This document shows positions 58,285-64,000 of a stretch of DNA of 64,000 nt, in pieces (the stretch's first letter is position 1; every line of letters begins with the position of its first letter). Made by a program: the position numbers and the translations under genes. The notes beneath the pieces are model-generated. The model made no database searches. It was not told the origin of the DNA and saw only the letters and a list, made by a program, of their open reading frames with translations. Source of the stretch: Symsagittifera roscoffensis (lineage: Eukaryota; Xenacoelomorpha; Acoela; Convolutidae); contig NC_087068.1 in NCBI RefSeq assembly GCF_963678635.1, positions 28,832,318 through 28,896,317 on the forward strand. The letters run 5' to 3'.

Positions 58285-61200
58285 CTGACATGAAGAAAAA
58301 AAAACAATCTACAACAACTTGCACATAGACATAGCCCTTCAATCACTCAATCATACTGAAAAAAAAAGTTTCATTCAACGATTAAGTTCAGTTTAAATTT
58401 TCCATTTTTGTTTTTCGCTATTTGAGGCCATTTTTTTATATTTTACGAACAACAATTACGCTTTCAGCCATTTTAGCATGTAAAAGTAGCACAGAAAAAA
58501 TTTATCAAATTTGTGAGAAGTGGAAAAATGATATTCCTTTAATTTTGAAAGTGCTAAAAGTAAACAAAAAATTATGACCATTGAAAAATTATTGATAAAC
58601 CAATCAACCGCTGAGCCCGGGAGTTTCAAAGCGTACCTTTCTCATCGCCCATCAAGCATATTTGCTGTGAGGGAAACCAGTCACTCTTCCTTCGACATTT
58701 GGCAGTCCCCACCTCCTGCAGAACTACTTCCTGCAAATTTTTTGCGTATTTTTTTTCAGTTACATTGACCAATCCCATGCCGGAAACGGCTATGGGGTAG
58801 TGTTTGAACCTGCTACTCTCTGTACATAGATTGATTATCCCATAATGATGAGGGCTCTGAGGAATGGGTGCGTAGGTCTTGATCAATGCTATGTCATTGA
58901 TCTTGGTAACCTTGTCGTATGCCTCGTGAACTATCGCCTCCCCGATACTGTATACAAATTTGGATGGCTTTGAGAAGTCGCCAATTTGGATGACAATCAT
59001 TCGTTTGCCCAACGCTGAAAACGAAAAATATATCTGTCAGCGCGGCTAACTATGCGTCTGTTTTATTATGAAGTCATTTAATATAGAACACTTTAGTTCA
59101 GTTTTTTGCAAAATTGTTACTAAAAACTAAGAAAACCCTTTAACCTATGGAGCTAAAACTTGAACTAAAATAATTCTTGTTTCGGTTTTGCTTAAATTTG
59201 TTTGTTGGCCTGGCCGTAGTTGATGAAATGTCTTTCTGTTCAGCCTCAACTTATTGCTATAAGTTTTGATATATGAATTGTTCACTAAAATGACCAGGTT
59301 GATGAGTTGTTCAAATGCCCATATTCCGCAGTTGCTAACGTATTGTGAAAACTTATGAATAAAGAGAATTGTTCAAATAATGGGAAAAGTGTTGCCAATT
59401 ATTCAAAAAAACTCTGGAACCTAAGTGTTATTTTGAGTTTTTCCCGGCCATTTAAACGACCATGTTTATTGTCATAGGAATATTTTGGTGCCATGACTCG
59501 GGGAAATCCAGAAAAAAAAGCTATTTTAGTACCCTATTTTATCACAAAAAGGGCTAAGTGCGCGGTAAGTAAAAGGAAAACAAAAATTTCAGGGGATAAA
59601 AGAACGCATCATATAATTTTCCTTCCTTTTTTGTCCCATACTGTCAAAAACGTGCCGGTAGTTACATATGTTCCTTTCGGAGTTTCATATTCGAATGCTT
59701 CTTTATTCTGTCTGCTGAAGTATTTCAATTTACTGAGTTTCTTCAACATCGACGGAGGTCTTAACCAGTAGCAAGACAACATTGCAACTGTACTAAAAGT
59801 CTCTCAATCTGCTCCACTACTAGAGGCCGACTGACATTGGAGACAAAAATTTCTAAGAAAAGAAAAAGTCGAAAAAGTTGTGCGAAAGTTAAACTACAAA
59901 TCCATTGTCTAGCTGTAAGTTTTTGTACAAAGCTTTTGTACAAAGAAATTTGAGTACAAACCGAACCTAAACCGACCCTAATTCTTGAAAACTAAATTAT
60001 ACAAAAGTTCCAAAGATATAGAATTAAATGCTAGAGGGTTTTTCTAACTAATTTTTAAATGGAAGTAGAAAATGTTTGAATACCCCAAAAAAAGTTGACC
60101 AAAGGTTTCATTTTTTTGCCCAAAACATAGTAAAAGACCAAAATTGGGGATCTTTATGTTGTAAAAACCAAACATTGTTGCCTCCGCCCCGACTTTTGTT
60201 TAGTTGAGTGAGTTGTTTAAGCCTACTTCTTACCTCAGGTTTTCCTCTTGGGGATTATCTGAAACTTATAACAATTCAATCAACTCGAACTTACTAGTAC
60301 CGGTTTTTTGAATCGGTCCGATAGCGAAACGTTGCATATCAACCCCAAAACGCTCTCCCAACGTCATTTTCCGTTCCTTACCGTGTTTGGTTGTGTTGGT
60401 TTGGATTTATTTCTTACCGCGGGTTTTGCTCTTAAGCGAACCGGCCTAATTGAGTGTGCAATACCGTGCACACAGAGACGTAACAGTACAGTTCACATGA
60501 AGACCATATATTTTCAGACGTCTAAATTTTACCTTAAAATAATTTAAAGTAGCGTTCCCACATCTATGATGGTTTTCATCTTAGGAACAAGCTTTCTTTT
60601 TTATGCAATAGAAGCCCAACCCCGCAAGCTGAGAGATAGATTGCAAAAAAGTTGTAAAGCCATAAACGTTCTTTAAAAAAAAATCAAAAGAAAACAGTCG
60701 AATAAATTTTACACAATAACCCACAGTTAGCTTCCCGGAATGATATGGTTTTGTGGCATGGCTTAATCAATAATTCTATAAACAAGAATCAAAGCAAAAA
60801 AACTCAATGTTTGTCCGCTTTGCAATTAAATCGACTTTTCAACAATTATAGAAACCGATTAATTGCAACCATTTTTGTCACCGAGAAAAGACAGACAATA
60901 TTCTTACCGCTTTTCAAAAGGAAGCAAACTAAATTAGCCGCCCAGACCGTCAACATAAAACAATTTGTCCCTTTTATTCCAAAGTTTTTGTATAAATTTT
61001 TAACAAATTTAGTTTTAAACTTACCTTGTCAATGAAAATTATTTATTTTATTTCAAATTAAATTTATCGAATTTCTAGCAACTTTTAAATTTAAGCGTTA
61101 GTTTAATAGGCCAGATAAAGTTGCTCATACCAATTCTTTCATTCAGCCAGAATTTTTTCGAAATGATTACACTGGGCTGATTTTTTACGTTAGGTTTTGC

Positions 61201-62668
61201 TAACAGGTGTTGTCTGACCCTCGGAGCAGTCACTCGTTAAGTGATGGCTACGGACCCGTCTTTGCTTACCGCAACCGTTCCCTCGCCTCCGACTGCAATG
61301 GCGTCCGATCTTACCGATAAGATCAATCGTCTCACGCTAGCTAGATTGAAGCATAAAAAAGAGCTAGATATAAACCATGAGTGCATACTTGAGGCTATTG
61401 AAAGGAACGACCTTGTTAAAATTAAAAAATGTCTTCAAAATTGTAAAAAAGAAACGTTTGGAAAAAGCAGTTTCCAAAAATGAAGAAATCCTCTTTTTAA
61501 CCCTCGTCAATCCGACAAAGCAGCCTTGGAACAATGGTTAGAGCTCTTAACACACAAAAACGACGATGTTCATAATAAAGCTTGACAAAATCTTGACACC
61601 AAACAGACCCTTAGCCACTTTGAAAAGTTTAAAACACAAAACTCCGAAACCACATCACAAAACCACATCTTCAAAAAACTTATCTGCGTCAATAACTTCT
61701 AGCCAAAGATGTCGAGAGCTGAAAATTGCAACTTTACGACATGGAGAAATAGAGCGACGATATAAAACTAAACTTCAGTTGAAACAGTAGAAAAATCTGT
61801 TAGAACTGGAAGAGGTTGCCGAAGAAAATCGAGTTAAATTGGCCGAACCCACCTTAACTGAAAATACCATTCTTGAAGACATGAAAGAGAGGTCAAATTC
61901 GACAAACTTGCCCGAGAAGAGTCTTGCGGGAAGTTAAACGACAGTAAGCTGGGTGAACGAAATAACCGAAGAAATTCAATCTGCTTAGAAAATCGAACCG
62001 TCACCGAGTGCTTCTGGTTTCAAACCACTCCGCGTTAACCCAGTTAACCCATCTTTCCAACCGACGATATCTTTCATGAATAGTCAATTGGATGAGCTAA
62101 ATACCAATATCATAAATCAGTTTCAACCTAGATCCGAGAATGTATAATCCAGAATAACACTCAATAGATTCGAACTATTGGACAAAATGTTGCCAATTAT
62201 TCTGGAAACCTAATTTTAATTGTTCTTTTGAGTTTTTCACGACCATTTAAACGTCCGTCCTTTTTGTCATAGGAATTATATCCTCAATAACGCTTGTAAA
62301 ATATCTGTTCACGTTGTCCGATCTGTCTTTTTTTTCCTTTTCCCCCCACCTCACACGAACATCAACCTTTTGGTGTTAGGAGAAGTTTTACAAGCTTAGG
62401 TATGAAGGCTAAAAGTTTCAAAATTAACGGCCATTTTTGTCTTACGTGATTGCAAGCAGTGGGCGGCAGTCAAAACATGTCGTGCTCCAATAATGCTGCC
62501 CCCGCAAACTCCTCCCAAACTGAGGACCTTAACGAAGAAAGGTCGAGTAGGAGAGTCATACCCATTCACTATCGATCTACTTTCCGTCTCGCGATCTTCG
62601 TTCAACGAAGTGGCTATTTGAACACCGGCAGCTGCGAATGTCAAGAGTGCTATCTCAAGGAACTTCAT
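58118..62668 (-). CDS. Trypsin-type serine protease (S1 family), three exons, 255 aa
   Basis: Secreted digestive-type endopeptidase by family. Exons 62668-62446, 59014-58637 and 58284-58118 splice with GT-AG sites in phase 1 throughout and give 255 residues, the usual trypsin length. Residues 1-20 form a signal peptide (MKFLEIALLTFAAAGV). A short propeptide follows; the mature part begins near IVNGYDSP (residue 33). The triad is His70 (TAAHC), Asp115 (NDIAL) and Ser207 (GDSGGP). Asp201, six residues before Ser207, predicts cleavage after Arg/Lys. Paired cysteines match C42-C58, C168-C182 and C191-C220, plus an extra pair (INLC, PYC). The activation site reads ESR-S-IVNG, not R-IVGG. Intron 1 (3,431 nt) holds BEL/Pao debris; intron 2 is 352 nt. 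The 3' UTR must enter the minisatellite. No convincing promoter was identified. The gene appears intact. Confidence 0.93.
58637..59014 (-). CDS. Trypsin gene exon 2
   Basis: The acceptor TTTTTCGTTTTCAG ends at 59015; the exon is 378 nt; the donor is AAAG then GTACGC (GT at 58636-58635). The split codon C|CG gives Pro75. It encodes catalytic Asp115 and the cysteine pair in AKC...QQIC. The single TTG-led frame seen here is not a start; splicing from exon 1 supplies it. Confidence 0.92.
59035..59490 (+). repeat. BEL/Pao LTR remnant in trypsin intron 1
   Basis: Reverse complement of the block at 8032-8560: it begins with the BEL reading-frame tail (GCGCGGCTAACTATGCG), followed by LTR words such as AAAACCCTTTAACCTA, TTCAGCCTCAACTTATTG and TTGTCATAGGAATA. 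It is more diverged than the 8-15 kb copies. Its left edge is about 20 bp from the exon 2 acceptor. Confidence 0.75.
59491..61159. other. Trypsin intron 1, no element recognised
   Basis: Open frames at 59493-59771, 60308-60547 and 60745-61035 have no recognisable domains and no supporting signals. I treat them as chance frames or very old debris. Confidence 0.4.
61160..62155 (+). pseudogene. BEL/Pao gag remnant in trypsin intron 1
   Basis: ATG at 61244 opens MATDPSLLTATVPSPPTAMA, then DKINRLTLARLKHKKELDIN. This resembles the N-terminal coiled region of BEL gag. Later frames give RHGEIERRYKTKLQLKQ, LLELEEVAEENRVKLAE and NTILEDMKER, then QPTISFMNSQLDELN. Frames shift at about 61480, 61790 and 61935. 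Orientation is opposite to the host gene. No pol follows; a short LTR piece comes directly after. Confidence 0.65.
62176..62282 (+). repeat. BEL/Pao LTR fragment in trypsin intron 1
   Basis: TGTTGCCAATTATTCTGGAA, TTGAGTTTTTCACGACCATT and TTGTCATAGGAAT match 59390-59487. It sits right after the gag remnant, so the element lost everything between gag and this LTR. Confidence 0.65.
62322..62442 (+). repeat. R3 dispersed repeat, copy 2 (abuts exon 1 donor)
   Basis: It matches 63005-63130 in CCCCCCACCTCACA, TTTTGGTGTTAGGAGAAGTTTTACAAGCTTA and the ACGGCCAT region (single words shared, spacing kept). It ends within a few bases of the exon 1 splice donor. Confidence 0.6.
62446..62668 (-). CDS. Trypsin gene exon 1
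   Basis: Start ATG at 62668-62666, in frame with the signal peptide; 74 codons plus one base. The donor is ATCAC then GTAAGA (GT at 62445-62444). It encodes the signal peptide, propeptide, mature N-terminus and catalytic His70 in LTAAHC. Confidence 0.92.
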
Positions 62669-63004
62669 CTTGAGTTGCAGTGAAGACTTTTAATTTTCTA
62701 AGAGTTTTCGAATTTAAATGAATTTTCTTTGACTTTTGCTGAAAATTATGTAATTTTTCATCAAAATTTTCTTTAAAATGATCACATAGGCGGCTTTTTA
62801 ATTTTTTTTGACGATGAAGAACTGGCGGGGAAGCATATTTGACATGCTGCGCGCAATCCAATTCAATCAAATTTGTCTATTATTTCTTAGCAAGTAGGGG
62901 ATCAACTGAGCCATCCCCCCTCAATGATCATTTCAGCTATCTCACCCCCCCCCCCACCCCAAGCAAAACTGGTAAGACGCTAAAAACGGAAGTCAGCTAA
63001 CGCA
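62669..63004. other. 5' flank of the trypsin gene
   Basis: A TTTAAA word on the minus strand near 62715 and a TTCACTGC initiator-like word about 35 nt later lie just before the ATG, but neither is convincing. A run of 13 C with neighbouring C runs occurs at 62946-62964. Confidence 0.3.
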
Positions 63005-63150
63005 AGTAGATGGCTCTTTTTACTCTCCCCATTCCCCCCAACCTCACAAAAGCATCAGTTTTATGGTGTAACGAGGGATTTTACAAGGTTAAGCATGCTG
63101 ACCAAATATGTTTGTCACGGCCTAATTAGTTCGCATGCCAGTTTTTGTAA
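63005..63150 (+). repeat. R3 dispersed repeat, copy 3
   Basis: It has CTCCCCATTCCCCCCAACCT, CACAAAAGCATCAGTTTTAT, GGTGTAACGAGGGATTTTAC, AAGGTTA and GTCACGGCCTAATTAG in the same order as copies 1 and 2. Confidence 0.65.
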
Positions 63151-64000
63151 GATTCGAACAACGTGAACAAAATGTCTTCAGTAAAACTTTGCATGTGGGC
63201 GGAAGGAAAAAAAGCCAAGCAGGCATTCAATTGACCGACTATAGTTCATTTTATATGAGTGAGTATCAAAAAAAATTCAGAAAAAAACGAAATTTTTTAT
63301 GCATTACTTTAAACATTTTTTTGTATGGGCCACCATTGTCTCTCGTCGAGAATTTACCAGGATTGGTGCTCTAGCCTTCAATCTGGATACCAAAAACTGT
63401 TCTCCTCAGCACTTTAATAATTTGCGCAATAGCTTTTTTTTACCGTTAAGGACAGAAAAAGTTTTTTGTGCCTCCGTCCTATTGATTTTTTTCACTCCTG
63501 AATTTAATTTTTGCGCTTTGATATTGTAAATTTTGGTTTTCCACATTTGTTGGAGAATCTGGTTTATGATTTCATCTCATTCAAATTTTTTTCAAATTAT
63601 AAAGATATCTCAAGTACCTATTGAGCTATCTTCCCCCACGCGAGAATGGGGGATTGCTCAATTGACCGCAAGCGGGCTCTCTTCTCTGTGTTAGGTAAAA
63701 CCAGGCTGCAGTTTAGTTAATGCTAACTCTTTAGGTTACCGTTTTTTTATGATCTTCACGGACAGATCCCTGGGACTTGTGTAACTCGGTAACTCGGTTT
63801 CAGCAATCTATGAGTTTTCTTTGAGGGTTGCAGTGTTTGCAGATGCACCATACACGCCAAGTACATGTCACTAGCTCATTGTAATACTTTTTACCATAAC
63901 TCCATCATTTCTTTGTTTCAATCCTCTCAGGTCGTTCGAATCCGTAATTTTATTGAAAAGATTGAAAAGAGCTGACCGGGACCAAAAATTTTCATCGCAT
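63151..64000. other. No gene recognised
   Basis: Two overlapping open frames (63135-63374 and 63299-63529) have no recognisable domain. Nothing else was identified. Confidence 0.4.

Noticed and set aside
60308-61035. Two plus-strand frames (79 and 96 codons) in the trypsin intron
   Set aside because: No recognisable domain, no splice or start context, and length within chance expectation for AT-rich DNA. Kept only as part of the unassigned intron stretch.

Overview
This is AT-rich, intron-containing DNA from an invertebrate animal, most likely an arthropod, though the sequence does not fix the taxon. The support is a three-exon trypsin-type serine protease with GT-AG introns, together with Copia, Ty3/Gypsy, BEL/Pao and hAT elements. 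Nothing looks bacterial or organellar. All comparisons were made by eye; no searches or alignments were run.

Layout. 0-3 kb: a decayed Gypsy integrase followed by a tandem run of a dispersed ~550-bp repeat (called R1 here). 3.16-3.86 kb: one open exon-like frame, tentatively O-fucosyltransferase-like. 4.8-7.0 kb: an internally deleted Copia element on the plus strand. 7.0-16.4 kb: a tandem array of composite ~2.54-kb units that join the 3' end of this Copia to the 3' end of a minus-strand BEL/Pao element through R1 and a spacer. 16.43-22.70 kb: a complete but frame-broken Gypsy element (minus strand) with LTRs, a primer-binding site and a 5-bp target duplication, inserted in the BEL integrase region. 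22.7-31.9 kb: the 5' part of BEL, carrying a 2,885-bp tandem duplication and a further partial copy that ends at a 200-N gap. 32.1-37.2 kb: two ~380-bp direct repeats (LTR-like) around a gag-like start and an AT-rich ~440-bp satellite. 37.9-41.6 kb: a G-poor retroelement-like stretch ending in a 51-bp palindrome. 41.7-45.0 kb: more R1, including a 1.5-kb fold-back pair. 45.36-45.74 kb: a hAT-type MITE with an 8-bp target duplication. 48.24-58.11 kb: a 9.9-kb minisatellite of about 180 monomers of 54-55 bp with higher-order structure. 58.12-62.67 kb: the trypsin gene on the minus strand.

The trypsin gene is the one gene I would defend fully. Its three exons splice in frame to 255 residues with an intact His-Asp-Ser triad and the Asp expected in a trypsin S1 pocket. 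Its stop codon lies 11 bp from the minisatellite, so its 3' UTR and poly(A) signal should come from satellite DNA. Its first intron holds BEL LTR and gag pieces, one of which reaches to about 20 bp from the splice acceptor. The rest of the window is a repeat graveyard. I do not see a new multi-gene system. The most unusual items are the satellite-derived 3' UTR, the composite BEL-Copia tandem array and the atypical zymogen cleavage site.
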